Shown: piece by piece, positions 22,932 through 35,882 of the stretch
Layout of the letters: each line of letters starts with the position of its first letter
How positions within the stretch are numbered: position 1 is the first letter of the stretch
Source: Mactromeris polynyma
Lineage: Eukaryota > Mollusca > Bivalvia > Venerida > Mactridae
NCBI GenBank assembly: GCA_032209605.1
Contig: JASFXZ010000053.1
Coordinates: forward strand, 124,001-188,000
Reading direction: 5' to 3'
DNA: 64,000 nucleotides
The notes under the pieces: generated by a model
The model's input: only the letters and a program-made list of their open reading frames with translations
Databases searched by the model: none
What the model was told of the DNA's origin: nothing
Made by a program: the position numbers and the translations under genes

Positions 22932-23169
22932 CTAAAAAAAGAAAGGAAATCACTATGTTATCAAAGTTTTTGAGAGAGCAAGCATATTAAGTTATCTCAA
23001 TATATATATCATTCTTCCTATGTTTACAATTGGTAAAATCTTCAATCAGTTGAATTAGCTAATGTAAAATTTATTCATTTAAGTGATAGTAGATATATTG
23101 AATCAACATTAATTATGCTTAATCTGTTCTGTTAGTGAATTGTAATAACTTGAAAAAGTATGCAATTAC

Positions 23170-23325
23170 CTGACATACTTGTCAGTGCTAGTCGCATCAT
23201 GCCCGACTGTTGATTGTCCTGAATTATCCATAGAACTTGCGCATGCTGGCAAATCATTAGTCTTGTCTTTGTCAATGACACCGGGAATGTCTGAGGTTGC
23301 CAAGGTGCATTTTTGTGTTGCACAT
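23170..23325 (-). CDS. E-family exon, set 3
   Basis: 156 nt, phase 2 on both sides, 52 codons. It starts CATQKCTLATSDIPG and ends HDATSTDKYVR. The donor is intact (CAG/GTAATT), unlike the set 1 copy. Confidence 0.75.
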
Positions 23326-23958
23326 CTAGTGTCAAAAATGAAAGATACGCAATTTTGTTTGATTATACACAGAACATATTCGATCGATACTTAGAATTAT
23401 GTTCTTGATGTATATAGATGAAATGATCTGTCGACATAGTCTGTGTTTGATTACACGGATTAGAAATCAGACGACTACATACGACTACATCAGAACGCTA
23501 AGATTCTTACCCAACGATTGTGTGCTATTTCCAAAACCTAAATCATAATAAAATATAGGATGTGAACTGTTTCTTTAATGAAAATGGATATATTGTCGTT
23601 TCCGGCAGTAAGTCATGATAAGCTGTTTCATTAGCTACATGTGTCCCTCTTCAACATGTTTACTGGTCAAAAGAGCGCCTGCAATTTGCATTATTGTCAA
23701 CTTACAGGCATGGAAACGTCTTACCGCATATGGTACTTTTTGAACCGAATACACTCTCCCAAAATAAGCTTTAATGATATTACAGACTTAATGGTCGAAT
23801 TTGACAGTCAGCCACACACTCCTGGGGAACTACTGAAAACCTGTCAGATTCTGTAATCCAAACAATGGCTTTGAACGATAACAATACTTATTTTTCGTTT
23901 GCCTTGTAATTTTGTGAAACAGTGAATACTGTGTTAATAGTACATGCAGTTTGTTTAC

Positions 23959-24108
23959 CTGGAGAGCACATCGATATCATCTGCATCAATATGTTCGACA
24001 TGATCACTTGCAGAACTACTTGTTGTGTCTTCATCCCAATCACTGTCTATTGCAGCTTCAGCAACTATCTCCACCGGTGGGCAAGTATCCTTTGCAGATG
24101 AAGCAGAA
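23959..24108 (-). CDS. SDWDED-family exon, set 3 (long form)
   Basis: 150 nt, phase 2 on both sides, 50 codons with IDSDWDEDTTSSSASDHVEH and ending DADDIDVLSR. Confidence 0.8.
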
Positions 24109-24904
24109 CTGAAACATTTTACACAGTAATAACTTGATGAATACAATTTTTAGAGGGTACTTTTAATAATTTTCACTTAACAAAAGTGTTTATTTGTTTT
24201 GATGTTTAAGATGTAGTGTGAAGGTATGTGTAAGACTTAAGTCCAGTATGTACACATGACATAAATAAAACATTATGCAAAAATCAGCTGCTTGTGTCAG
24301 CATTAAGTGCTACAAGTCCGATGGTTGACACTTTTACATTATCTTGAGGGTTTGTGCATGTTTGCAAATTTCCGATCTGTTTTTGTTAAGAGCTTTGGAA
24401 AATTTAAGCCGTTGCTAGATGTCTAGAGTTAAAGATTCAAACGTGAATCTTAACATTTGTTTGATTTCATTGCATACCCTAAGTATTAAATAATTTAAGT
24501 GCATGTATTTGCATCGACAGCATTTACGAATATGAAGTGGAATATTGAACATACATATATGCTTTATCATCTGAAGCTTCTGGTGTCAATATCAGAATAC
24601 GGTAAAGTAGTTCTAGTTTCTAGTTGTATGTTAATGCCATCGTTTATATTGGAGAACAATAGAGGGAGCATGAATATAATACTTAGAGTATTGTCAATTA
24701 ATCAATGCTTTTAGATCATTTGTTCCCGTTGACTGTTAATTACACAAAAATGACAAATATTGCCAACATAATATACTTTGATATTGATTGGCTTTAGAAA
24801 ACCAGTGATAGTTCCTACTTCCCGCGTCAACGGTGATTGAGATGTTCTTTTTCTGAATTATATTGCATGTTCACATTACATAACTTCAAAAAGTATTCAA
24901 TTAC

Positions 24905-25066
24905 CTCCCATACTTGTCAGTGGTAGTTGCATCATGTCTTACTACTGACTCTCCTTAATCATTATCCATAGAGTCTGCGCATGCTATTATATCATTATTC
25001 TTGTTTTTGTCAGTTTCACAAGGATTGTCTGAGGTTTGCAGTGTGGCATATTCCTAAGATGCATGT
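24905..25066 (-). pseudogene. Dead E-family exon, set 4
   Basis: Both splice-site ends are recognisable (ACTAG and GGGAG/GTAATT), but the frame has TAG at the fourth codon and a TAA in the second half. It is homologous to the E exons at 20729 and 23170. Confidence 0.65.
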
Positions 25067-25219
25067 CTAGTGTAAAAATGGTTGTTTGTTATACATGTAT
25101 ACAGAAAGTTATTTATCAATAACGACGATTCAAAATGAGTCGAAAACCTTAATTTTATACGCTGAGGTGACCGTCGGGTTTTACAGCTGATACTCTGCAT
25201 ATTTAGCTATATATAATAC

Positions 25220-25390
25220 CTTTGTAATTCTTTAACTTGGCTATCATCGTTATTAGGCAAACTGTCAACGTTTGCAATGTCAGCGTCATCTTCACTGATC
25301 TTCACAACGTCAGACACGCTGGAGTTCACACAGAAGTCATCATCTTTGAATGAAGCTAATGTTGTCTGTCCAGAGTATGATGGGCACCGC
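25220..25390 (-). CDS. DDF-family exon with DDDFCVNSS
   Basis: 171 nt, CATGCAG acceptor, CAAAG/GTATTA donor, phase 2 on both sides, 57 codons. It opens RCPSYSGQTTLASFKDDDFC and ends NNDDSQVKELQR. It is intermediate between the short DDF exons of sets 2-3 and the long ones of the tandem array. Confidence 0.75.
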
Positions 25391-26203
25391 CTGCATGGCA
25401 ATCATAAAAATATGTTTTGTATTATGATCAAGAAAAGATTCGACAAAAAATGATCTAGGCATAAGGACGCCGATGAGAATTCAGCTCAAGAGACTACTCG
25501 GAATTTCTACGATTTTACTTATTGACAATGTTTCGATTCCCTTCAAACTCATTTAGAAACTCCTCCAGTGTTTATGATTAGGTTTAGATATTTCAGAAAC
25601 AGACATATTACAACTGTTGCCAGCAACATTGTTAAAATCAAACTGGATGGTATATATAAACACCAAAGTACTAGAAAGAAGAAACAAAACTTGTTTTTAT
25701 CAAACATGTCGGTTTATATAGCATTCATCAATGTAAGTGCACGTATCAACACAATCAGGCAACATGATTACATAAGTTACACTAGAATGTTGTTATTTAA
25801 ATTGTACTGATAATCGATTTATGGTATTGTTTCTTTTCCCGATATGATTTGTGTTTGACATTATCATCAACGAGTCTGACTATCCAAAGCCATACGACTG
25901 TTATAAGTTATGGTACCAAAACAGCACGCGTTGTGTCATAAACGATCGTAGCACTAAATCCTTAAAAATCGCAAAATAAATTACACAATGTTTTATTTTG
26001 TAGTAGAACTTCTTCACTGTTTGAATCCATGGAAACCAATTCCGTGTTATCCACAAAGACATTCACTGCTGTGCCTCACGTTTATGACTCATGTGTGTGT
26101 CTGTATTTCAATGACTTTGAACGAATATAATACCCTTTTTCCGTTTATGTGGAATTCCTAATTTGTGCAACAATGTAGAATGTGTTTATAGTAGTTTGTT
26201 TAC

Positions 26204-26353
26204 CTGGAGAGCATATTGATATCATCTTCGCCAATATGTACCACATGATCACTTGCATGACTGCTTGTTGTCTCTTCATCCCAATCACTGAACATTTCAT
26301 CATCAGTAGCTATCTCCGCCGATGGACTAGCATCCTTTGCACATAAAGGAGAA
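26204..26353 (-). CDS. SDWDED-family exon upstream of the E/DDF group
   Basis: 150 nt, phase 2 on both sides, 50 codons: starts SPLCAKDASPSAEIATDDEM, then FSDWDEETTSSHASDH and DDINMLSR. It is close to the array W cassettes but has LSDWDED changed to FSDWDEE. Confidence 0.8.
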
Positions 26354-26834
26354 CTGAAAACAATACACAAGTACATAACCTGATTAGTACAATTTAACGA
26401 GTGTTGTTAATATGCTATCCAATATTGAAATAAGCTCAATCAAGTATCGAAAGAGAACCTTGACATTTGTTTTTGTTTATTTAATAGCTCATCTATCAAA
26501 TTATTTAAATAAGTGTATATGCATTTACTTCCTTTATAATTGTGTGTGGAATATGAAACACGGCTGTTGTTTTCACAGAAGAGAAACATGAATCAGTATT
26601 TGCAGTCTTGCCAATTAACTAACGCTATCTAAATCATTAGCTTGACTAGTTTGTTCCTGTTGAAAGGCAAGTTTTATTAATTGTATTGTATCAATTTGTG
26701 AATAAATACGCTACCGTCGATCTAGTATTTAAACATCAACTAGATTGGACACATTGTAAATAATTTCCAAATATACATAGCCGTAAAGAAACATGTATGT
26801 TAAATTTATTGAATATATGTTCAGTTTTAAATAC

Positions 26835-27008
26835 CTGTACACTTCTTTGGCAATACTGTCATCTTCATTAGGCAACCTCTTGACGTTTGTATCATTTGTT
26901 GTACTTGCTTCATCATCACCGAGGTCATTATTGGGCTTATTTTCGTTGCCGGATTTGACAACAAAGTCATCTATAGATGAACCAGGTGTCGATTGTCTCG
27001 GGTCACGT
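26835..27008 (-). CDS. DDF-family exon of B type
   Basis: 174 nt, TTTATAG acceptor, ACAG/GTATTT donor, phase 2 on both sides, 58 codons. It starts RDPRQSTPGSSIDDFVVKSG, is rich in Asn, Asp and Glu in the middle, and ends EDDSIAKEVYR. It is the diverged relative of B exons in the tandem array. Confidence 0.8.
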
Positions 27009-27146
27009 CTATAAATGAGAGTACAAAATATAAGTATTAATATCCAAGAACAGACCCGCATTATGGCAGGAATATATTGAAATTATTTATTTTATAACAT
27101 TGTGAAACTGAGAAAATGTTGGATTTGTAAATGGTATTTTGTATAC

Positions 27147-27296
27147 CTAGAAAGAATATTGTTATCATCATCTTCAATGTGCACCGTATGCTGACTTGCA
27201 GAATTGCTTGAGGTGTCTTCATCCCAATCGCTCAATGTATTCACATCATCTTCATCCGCTGCTTTTATGCAATCATCATGCGCAGATGAATGTGAT
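27147..27296 (-). CDS. SDWDED-family exon of D type
   Basis: 150 nt, phase 2 on both sides, 50 codons: starts SHSSAHDDCIKAADEDD, then TLSDWDEDTSSNSASQH, ending EDDDNNILSR. It is the oldest-looking D-type copy relative to the array D exons. Confidence 0.75.
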
Positions 27297-27534
27297 CTGA
27301 AATATTCATATACAATTGATAATTTAATTAAAACAGTTTTCGAAACAAATATTCAATGATTTCAAAAAGAAACAACTCAATGTTATCACGCATGGATGTT
27401 ATTTTATTGAATTGAAATTAAAAAGAGAAAATGTATTCTTCATAACATGCGTAATGGCATATATTTAACTCACTTTAATTATGCATACCATGAGGTTAAT
27501 ATTTACAGATGTGCATTGAATAAAATGAAATAAC

Positions 27535-27615
27535 CTGTTCGGCTTGTTACAATCGGTTGCATCGTGACTTATGGTCGGCATTCTCAGATTGTATTTTTGT
27601 ATAATCTTATCGGTG
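27535..27615 (-). CDS. Short E-family exon
   Basis: 81 nt, AAATAG acceptor, ACAG/GTTATT donor, phase 2 on both sides, 27 codons ending SHDATDCNKPNR, matching the end of full-length E exons (YDATDCNKPYR). The first half is missing and replaced by sequence with a usable acceptor. Each array unit contains a further decayed copy of it (for example near 31905-31965). Confidence 0.55.
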
Positions 27616-27728
27616 CTATTTACAGAAAAAAGCTTACACTTACAAAACCAAAAACATTTCATTAAACATATTATCAGTATCGGAAAATAAAATATAAATA
27701 ACGTTTGAACATTTTCTGTTCTTAATAC

Positions 27729-27914
27729 CTTTGCAGTTCTTTGACGTCTGTCTTTCCGACAATAGACAAACCATCGGCGTTCTTATCGTCACCAATACAG
27801 GCTACATCATCACAGACATCGTCATCAGACTCACTGTTTCTGCTGGAGTTCACACAGAAGTCATCATCCATGGATGGTCCTGCTGTTGTTTGCTTTGTGT
27901 GTGCCTGGCTACGT
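27729..27914 (-). CDS. DDF-family exon of C type
   Basis: 186 nt, TTAACAG acceptor, CAAAG/GTATTA donor, phase 2 on both sides, 62 codons. It starts RSQAHTKQTTAGPSMDDDFC, has SESDDDV in the middle and ends GKTDVKELQR. The SMDDDFCVNS core is the best-conserved block of C-type exons. Confidence 0.8.
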
Positions 27915-28060
27915 CTGTTAATCAGAGTATAAACATAGGTACATTTGTATTGATATTTAAGAACAAACACAAGTTTTGTGAGGATCGTCTTACACTTTCT
28001 CTGATTTAATGCAATGGGAAATTGGGAAAATGTAAAAAATAAAAATAGTATTTTGTTTAC

Positions 28061-28210
28061 CTGGAAAGCGTATTGATATCATCTTCATCACTATGCACCG
28101 ATTGTTCACTTGCGGAATTGCTTGTGGTGTCTTCATCCCAGTCGCTCATTGCATTCGCATCATCTTCACTCACCACTACTTCACTAGTATCAAGCGCGGG
28201 TAAAAGTGAC
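28061..28210 (-). CDS. Array unit I, D exon (SDWDED family)
   Basis: 150 nt, phase 2 on both sides. It encodes SLLPALDTSEVVVSEDDAN, AMSDWDEDTTSNSASEQ and DEDDINTLSR. The intron 5' of it differs from units II and III, so the repeat boundary lies in or next to this exon. Confidence 0.8.
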
Positions 28211-28485
28211 CTGAAATATTCATAAAGAAGTAATAATGAGTTAGGAACCATTTTCGAAAAATTGTTCTCTGTTTTCAAAGAGGAAAATTCAGTTTTATCA
28301 TGTATGGAGTTATTTTATTGTATTGAAAATGTAAATAGAAAATGTTTTTCACATTGCATGCATAATGGCAGCTATTCAGTTCATCTTTATAATGGCATTA
28401 TGCATAGCATGACGTTTATTTTTACAGATATGCAAACATTATACTACATGTATGTACATGTTTATATACACATATATATAATAAC

Positions 28486-28644
28486 CTGTAAGGCTTGTTA
28501 CAATCGGTTGCATCGTAACTGCTGGTCGGCACTCCCAGATTGTCTTCTTGGTTTGCAGATGCTTGCAAAATATCCTTCTGGTCATTGCTAAGTGCATCGG
28601 GACCGTCTGACACCGCAAGTGAGTCATCCTTCTGAACTTCCGAT
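28486..28644 (-). CDS. Array unit I, E exon
   Basis: 159 nt, ACGCTAG acceptor, ACAG/GTTATT donor, phase 2 on both sides, 53 codons: SEVQKDDSLAVSDGPDALS at the start and YDATDCNKPYR at the end. It is polar, without the SDW motif. Confidence 0.75.
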
Positions 28645-29233
28645 CTAGCGTCACAAATGATACATTGTGTTAATGTGCAGTACGTTAATGTATTAGTATA
28701 AATTACAAAGTTTGATGTTTTGTCTTAATCAAACATGTCGGTTTATATAGCATTCAGCAATGTAAGTGCACGTATCAACACAATCAGGCAACATGATTAC
28801 ATAAGTTACACTAGAATGTTGTAATTTAAATTGTACTGATAATCGAATTATGGTATTGTTTCTTTTCCCGATATGATTTGTGTTTGACATTATCATCAAC
28901 TATTCTGACTATCCAAAGCCATACGACTGTTATAAGTTATGGTACCAAAACAGCACACGTTGTGTCATAAACGATCGTACGCACTAAATCCTTAAAAATC
29001 GCAAAATAAATTACACAATGTTTTATTTTGTAGTAGAACTTCTTCACTGTTTGAATCCATGGAAACCAATTCCGTGTTATCCACAAAGGCATTCACTGCT
29101 GTGCCTCACGTTTATGACTCATGTGTGTGTCTGTATTTCAATGACTTTGAACGAATATAATACCTTTTTTCCGTTTATGTGGAATTCCTAATTTGTGCAA
29201 CAATGTAGTATGTGTTTATAGTAGTTTGTTTAC

Positions 29234-29383
29234 CTGGAGAGCATATTGATATCATCTTCGCCAATATGTACCACATGATCACTTGCATGACTGCTTGTTG
29301 TGTCTTCATCCCAATCACTGAGTATTTCATCATCAGTAGCAATCTCCGCCGATGGGCTAGCATCCTTTGCACATAAAGGAGAA
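29234..29383 (-). CDS. Array unit I, W exon (SDWDED family)
   Basis: 150 nt, TTTTCAG acceptor, CCAG/GTAAAC donor, phase 2 on both sides. SPLCAKDASPSAEIATDDE precedes ILSDWDEDTTSSHASDH; the end is GEDDINMLSR. Confidence 0.8.
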
Positions 29384-29852
29384 CTGAAAAAATACACAAG
29401 TACATAGTACAATTTAACGAGTGTTGTTAATATGCTATCCAATATTGAAATAAGCTCAATCAAGTATCGAAAGAGAACCTTGACATTTGTTTTTGTTTAT
29501 TTAATAGCTCATCTATCAAATTATTTAAATAAGTGTATGTGCATTTACTTCCTTTATAATTGTGTGTGGAATATGGAACACGGCTGTTTTTTTCACAGAA
29601 GAGAAACATGAATCAGTATTTAAAGTCTTGCCAATTAACTAACGCTATCTAAATCATTAGCTTGACTAGTTTGTTCCTGTTGAAAGGCAAGTATTATTAA
29701 TTGTATTGTATCAATTTGTGAATAAATGCACTACCGTCGATCCAGTATTTAAACATCAACTAGATTGGACACATTGTAAATAATTTCCAAATATACATAG
29801 CCGTAAAGAAACATGTATGTTAAATTTATTAAATATGTTCAGTTTTAAATAC

Positions 29853-30026
29853 CTGTACACTTCTTCGGCAATAATGTCATCTTCATTAGGCAAACTCCTG
29901 ACGTTTGTATCAATTTTTGTACTTGCTTCATCATCACCGAGGTCATTATTGGGCTTATTTTCGTTGCCGGATTTGACAACAAAGAGATCTATAGATGAAC
30001 CAGGTGTCGATTGTCTCGGGTCACGT
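29853..30026 (-). CDS. Array unit I, B exon (DDF family)
   Basis: 174 nt, phase 2 on both sides. RDPRQSTPGSSIDLFVVKSG starts it, with DDF changed to DLF; the end is DDIIAEEVYR. Confidence 0.8.
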
Positions 30027-30927
30027 CTATAAATGAGAGTAAAAAATATACGTATTAATATCCAAGAACAGACCCGCATTATGGCACGAATGAAGAAATG
30101 TGTAATTGTGTTTATTAAACACATACCATATTCGGGACATGTCGGTCAATACTTAGTAACATGCCTTTGATGTATGAAGATGCAGTGATCTGTCGACATA
30201 GGCTGTGCTTGTTTTCACGGAACAGAACACATACAACGTATACGACTACACCAGAATGCTAAAATTATTTCCAGACGATTATGTGCTATGTACAAAACCA
30301 AAATCATTATATAATATAGGATGTGAGTGGTTTCTTTAAAGTAAATGGATAAATTGTCATTTGCAGCAGTAAGACATAGTGTCATGATAAGCTTTTTCGA
30401 TATAAGTAAGCTTTTCCTCTCCACCATGTTTACTCGTCAAAAGAGCCACTTGCAATGTGCCTTATTGTCATCTTACGTGAGATGGAAGCGTCTTACTACA
30501 TGTGCTACTGTTTTGTACCTAATACAATCTACCGGAAAAAGCTTAAACGATATTACAGAAATAACGGTCAAATTTGACAGTCATCCACGCACTACTGTTG
30601 GACTATCCAAAGCCATACGACTGTTATAATTTATGGTACCAAAACAGCACGCGTTGTGTCATAAACGATCGTACGCACTAAATCCTTAAAAATCCCAAAA
30701 TAAATTACACAATGTTTTTTTTTGTAGTAGAACTTTTTCACTGTTTGAATCCATGGAAACCAATTCCGTGTTATCCACAAAGGCATTCACGGCTGTGCCT
30801 CACGTTTATGACTCATGTGTGTGTCTGTATTTCAATGACTTTGAACGAATATAATACCCTTTTTCCGTTTATGTGGAATTCCTAATTTGTGCAACAATGT
30901 AGAATGTGTTTATAGTAGTTTGTTTAC

Positions 30928-31077
30928 CTGGAGAGCATATTGATATCATCTTCGCCAATATGTACCACATGATCACTTGCATGACTGCTTGTTGTGTCTT
31001 CATCCCAATCACTGAGCATTTCATCATCAGTAGCAATCTCCACCGATGGGCTAGCATCCTTTGCACATAAAGGAGAA
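30928..31077 (-). CDS. Array unit I, second W exon
   Basis: 150 nt, phase 2 on both sides. It differs from the first W exon of the unit by only two residues that I can see (PSVE for PSAE, EML for EIL). Confidence 0.8.
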
Positions 31078-31554
31078 CTGAAAAAAATACACACGTACAT
31101 AGCCTGATTAGTACAATTTAACAAGTGTTGTTAATATGCTATCCAATATTGAAATAAGCTCAATCAAGTATCGAAAGAGAACCTTGACATTTGTTTTTTG
31201 TTTATTTAATAGCTCATCTATCAAATTATTTAAATAAGTGTATTTGCATTTACTTCCTTTATAATTGTGTTTGGAATATGGAACACGGCTGTTTTTTTCA
31301 CAGAAGAGAAACATGAATCAGTATTTGCAGTCTTGCCAATTAACTAACGCTATCTAAATTATTAGCTTGACTAGTTTGTTCCTGTTGAAAGGCAAGTATT
31401 ATTAATTGTATTGTATCAATTTGTGAATAAATACACTACCGATCTAGTATTTAAACATCAACTAGATTGGACACATTGTAAATAATTTCCAAATATACAT
31501 AGCCGTAAAGAAACATGTATGTTAAATTTATTAAATATGTTCAGTTTTAAATAC

Positions 31555-31728
31555 CTGTACACTTCTTTGGCAATACTGTCATCTTCATTAGGCAAACTCC
31601 TGACGTTTGTATCATTTTGTGTACTTGCTTCATCATCACCGAGGTCATTATTGGGCTTATTTTCGTTGCCGGATTTGACAACAAAGTCATTTATAGATGA
31701 ACCAGGTGTCGATTGTCTCGGGTCACGT
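31555..31728 (-). CDS. Array unit I, second B exon
   Basis: 174 nt, phase 2 on both sides. SSINDFVVKSG replaces SSIDLFVVKSG of the first B exon; the end is DDSIAKEVYR. Confidence 0.8.
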
Positions 31729-31904
31729 CTATACATGAGAGTAAAAAATATAAATATTAATATCCTAGAACAGACCCGCATTATCACGCATGGATGTGAT
31801 TGTATTGAATTGAAATTAAAAAGAGAAACTGTATTCTTCATAACATGCGTAATGGCATATATTTAATTCACTTTAGTTATGCTAACCATGAGGTTAATAT
31901 GACT

Positions 31905-31965
31905 TAAGGTCGGCATTCTCAGATTGTATTTTTTGTATAATCTAATCGGTGTTTTTAATAGAGAA
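31905..31965 (-). pseudogene. Decayed short E exon inside unit I
   Basis: It matches the first part of the 27535-27615 exon, but the donor half is deleted and the matching frame contains TAG. The same relic recurs at +4328 and +8656. Confidence 0.45.
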
Positions 31966-32063
31966 AAACTTACACTTACAAAACCAAAAACATTTCATTA
32001 AACATGTTATCAGTATCGGAAATAAAATATAAATAACGTCTGAACATTTTCTGTTCTTAATAC

Positions 32064-32249
32064 CTTTGCAGTTCTTTGACGTCTGTCTTTCCGACAATAG
32101 ACAAACCATCGGCGTTCTTATCGTCACCAATACAGGCTTCATCATCACAGACATCGTCACCAGACTCTCTGTTTCTGATGGAGTTCACACAGAAGTCATC
32201 ATCCATGGATGGTTCTGCTGTTGTTTGCTTTGTGTGTGCCTGGCTACGT
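32064..32249 (-). CDS. Array unit I, C exon (DDF family)
   Basis: 186 nt, phase 2 on both sides. SMDDDFCVNSIRNRESGDD replaces SMDDDFCVNSSRNSESDDD of the diverged copy at 27729; the end is GKTDVKELQR. Confidence 0.8.
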
Positions 32250-32388
32250 CTGTTAATCAGAGTATAAACATAGGTACATTTGTATTGATATTTAAGAACA
32301 AACACAAGTTTTGTAAGGATCATTTTACAATTTCTCTGAATTAAAGCAATTGTAAATTGGGAAAATATAAAAATAGTATTTTGTTTAC

Positions 32389-32538
32389 CTGGAAAGCGTA
32401 TTGATATCATCTTCATCACTATGCACCGATTGTTCACTTGCGGAATTGCTTGTGGTGTCTTCATCCCAGTCGCTCATTGCATTCGCATCATCTTCACTCA
32501 CCACTACTTCACTAGTATCAAGCGCGGGTAAAAGTGAC
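32389..32538 (-). CDS. Array unit II, D exon
   Basis: 150 nt, same protein as the unit I D exon. Its flanking introns match units III and the partial unit at 41045, not unit I. Confidence 0.8.
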
Positions 32539-32813
32539 CTGAAATATTCATAAAGAAGTAATAATGAGTTAGAAACCATTTTCGAAAAAATGTTCTCTGT
32601 TTTCAAAGAGGAAAATTCAGTTTTATCATGTATGGAGTTATTTTATTGTATTGAAAATGTAAATAGAAAATGTTTTTCACATTGCATGCATAATGGCAGC
32701 TATTCAGTTCATCTTTATAATGGCATTATGCATAGCATGACGTTTATTTTTACAGATATGCAAACATTATACTACATGTATGTACATGTTTATATACACA
32801 TATATATAATAAC

Positions 32814-32972
32814 CTGTAAGGCTTGTTACAATCGGTTGCATCGTAACTGCTGGTCGGCACTCCCAGATTGTCTTCTTGGTTTGCAGATGCTTGCAAAATA
32901 TCCTTCTGGTCATTGCTAAGTGCATCGGGACCGTCTGACACCGCAAGTGAGTCATCCTTCTGAACTTCCGAT
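32814..32972 (-). CDS. Array unit II, E exon
   Basis: 159 nt, predicted protein identical to the unit I E exon. Confidence 0.75.
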
Positions 32973-33561
32973 CTAGCGTCACAAATGATACATTGTGTTA
33001 ATGTGCAGTACGTTAATGTATTAGTATAAATTACAAAGTTTGATGTTTTGTCTTAATCAAACATGTCGGTTTATATAGCATTCAGCAATGTAAGTGCACG
33101 TATCAACACAATCAGGCAACATGATTACATAAGTTACACTAGAATGTTGTAATTTAAATTGTACTGATAATCGAATTATGGTATTGTTTCTTTTCCCGAT
33201 ATGATTTGTGTTTGACATTATCATCAACTATTCTGACTATCCAAAGCCATACGACTGTTATAAGTTATGGTACCAAAACAGCACACGTTGTGTCATAAAC
33301 GATCGTACGCACTAAATCCTTCAAAATCCCAAAATAAATTACACAATGTTTTATTTTGTAGTAGAACTTCTTCACTGTTTGAATCCATGGAAACCAATTC
33401 CGTGTTATCCACAAAGGCATTCACTGCTGTGCCTCACGTTTATGACTCATGTGTGTGTCTGTATTTCAATGACTTTGAACGAATATAATACCTTTTTTCC
33501 GTTTATGTGGAATTCCTAATTTGTGCAACAATGTAGTATGTGTTTATAGTAGTTTGTTTAC

Positions 33562-33711
33562 CTGGAGAGCATATTGATATCATCTTCGCCAATATGTACC
33601 ACATGATCACTTGCATGACTGCTTGTTGTGTCTTCATCCCAATCACTGAGTATTTCATCATCAGTAGCAATCTCCGCCGATGGGCTAGCATCCTTTGCAC
33701 ATAAAGGAGAA
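33562..33711 (-). CDS. Array unit II, W exon
   Basis: 150 nt, predicted protein identical to the unit I W exon (ILSDWDEDTTSSHASDH). Confidence 0.8.
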
Positions 33712-34180
33712 CTGAAAAAATACACAAGTACATAGTACAATTTAACGAGTGTTGTTAATATGCTATCCAATATTGAAATAAGCTCAATCAAGTATCGAAA
33801 GAGAACCTTGACATTTGTTTTTGTTTATTTAATAGCTCATCTATCAAATTATTTAAATAAGTGTATGTGCATTTACTTCCTTTATAATTGTGTGTGGAAT
33901 ATGGAACACGGCTGTTTTTTTCACAGAAGAGAAACATGAATCAGTATTTAAAGTCTTGCCAATTAACTAACGCTATCTAAATCATTAGCTTGACTAGTTT
34001 GTTCCTGTTGAAAGGCAAGTATTATTAATTGTATTGTATCAATTTGTGAATAAATGCACTACCGTCGATCCAGTATTTAAACATCAACTAGATTGGACAC
34101 ATTGTAAATAATTTCCAAATATACATAGCCGTAAAGAAACATGTATGTTAAATTTATTAAATATGTTCAGTTTTAAATAC

Positions 34181-34354
34181 CTGTACACTTCTTCGGCAAT
34201 AATGTCATCTTCATTAGGCAAACTCCTGACGTTTGTATCAATTTTTGTACTTGCTTCATCATCACCGAGGTCATTATTGGGCTTATTTTCGTTGCCGGAT
34301 TTGACAACAAAGAGATCTATAGATGAACCAGGTGTCGATTGTCTCGGGTCACGT
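34181..34354 (-). CDS. Array unit II, B exon
   Basis: 174 nt, predicted protein identical to the unit I B exon (SSIDLFVVKSG form). Confidence 0.8.
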
Positions 34355-35255
34355 CTATAAATGAGAGTAAAAAATATACGTATTAATATCCAAGAACAGA
34401 CCCGCATTATGGCACGAATGAAGAAATGTGTAATTGTGTTTATTAAACACATACCATATTCGGGACATGTCGGTCAATACTTAGTAACATGCCTTTGATG
34501 TATGAAGATGCAGTGATCTGTCGACATAGGCTGTGCTTGTTTTCACGGAACAGAACACATACAACGTATACGACTACATCAGAATGCTAAAATTATTTCC
34601 AGACGATTATGTGCTATGTACAAAACCAAAATCATTATATAATATAGGATGTGAGTGGTTTCTTTAAAGTAAATGGATAAATTGTCATTTGCAGCAGTAA
34701 GACATAGTGTCATGATAAGCTTTTTCGATATAAGTAAGCTTTTCCTCTCCACCATGTTTACTCGTCAAAAGAGCCACTTGCAATGTGCCTTATTGTCATC
34801 TTACGTGAGATGGAAGCGTCTTACTACATGTGCTACTGTTTTGTACCTAATACAATCTACCGGAAAAAGCTTAAACGATATTACAGAAATAACGGTCAAA
34901 TTTGACAGTCATCCACGCACTACTGTTGGACTATCCAAAGCCATACGACTGTTATAATTTATGGTACCAAAACAGCACGCGTTGTGTCATAAACGATCGT
35001 ACGCACTAAATCCTTAAAAATCCCAAAATAAATTACACAATGTTTTTTTTTGTAGTAGAACTTTTTCACTGTTTGAATCCATGGAAACCAATTCCGTGTT
35101 ATCCACAAAGGCATTCACGGCTGTGCCTCACGTTTATGACTCATGTGTGTGTCTGTATTTCAATGACTTTGAACGAATATAATACCCTTTTTCCGTTTAT
35201 GTGGAATTCCTAATTTGTGCAACAATGTAGAATGTGTTTATAGTAGTTTGTTTAC

Positions 35256-35405
35256 CTGGAGAGCATATTGATATCATCTTCGCCAATATGTACCACATGA
35301 TCACTTGCATGACTGCTTGTTGTGTCTTCATCCCAATCACTGAGCATTTCATCATCAGTAGCAATCTCCACCGATGGGCTAGCATCCTTTGCACATAAAG
35401 GAGAA
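35256..35405 (-). CDS. Array unit II, second W exon
   Basis: 150 nt, MLSDWDED form, identical to its unit I counterpart. Confidence 0.8.
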
Positions 35406-35882
35406 CTGAAAAAAATACACACGTACATAGCCTGATTAGTACAATTTAACAAGTGTTGTTAATATGCTATCCAATATTGAAATAAGCTCAATCAAGTATC
35501 GAAAGAGAACCTTGACATTTGTTTTTTGTTTATTTAATAGCTCATCTATCAAATTATTTAAATAAGTGTATTTGCATTTACTTCCTTTATAATTGTGTTT
35601 GGAATATGGAACACGGCTGTTTTTTTCACAGAAGAGAAACATGAATCAGTATTTGCAGTCTTGCCAATTAACTAACGCTATCTAAATTATTAGCTTGACT
35701 AGTTTGTTCCTGTTGAAAGGCAAGTATTATTAATTGTATTGTATCAATTTGTGAATAAATACACTACCGATCTAGTATTTAAACATCAACTAGATTGGAC
35801 ACATTGTAAATAATTTCCAAATATACATAGCCGTAAAGAAACATGTATGTTAAATTTATTAAATATGTTCAGTTTTAAATAC

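Noticed and set aside
28262..28591. 109-codon plus-strand frame repeated at +4328 intervals
   Set aside because: Its repetition only reflects the tandem array; it overlaps intron and the E exon on the opposite strand and contains no recognisable domain.
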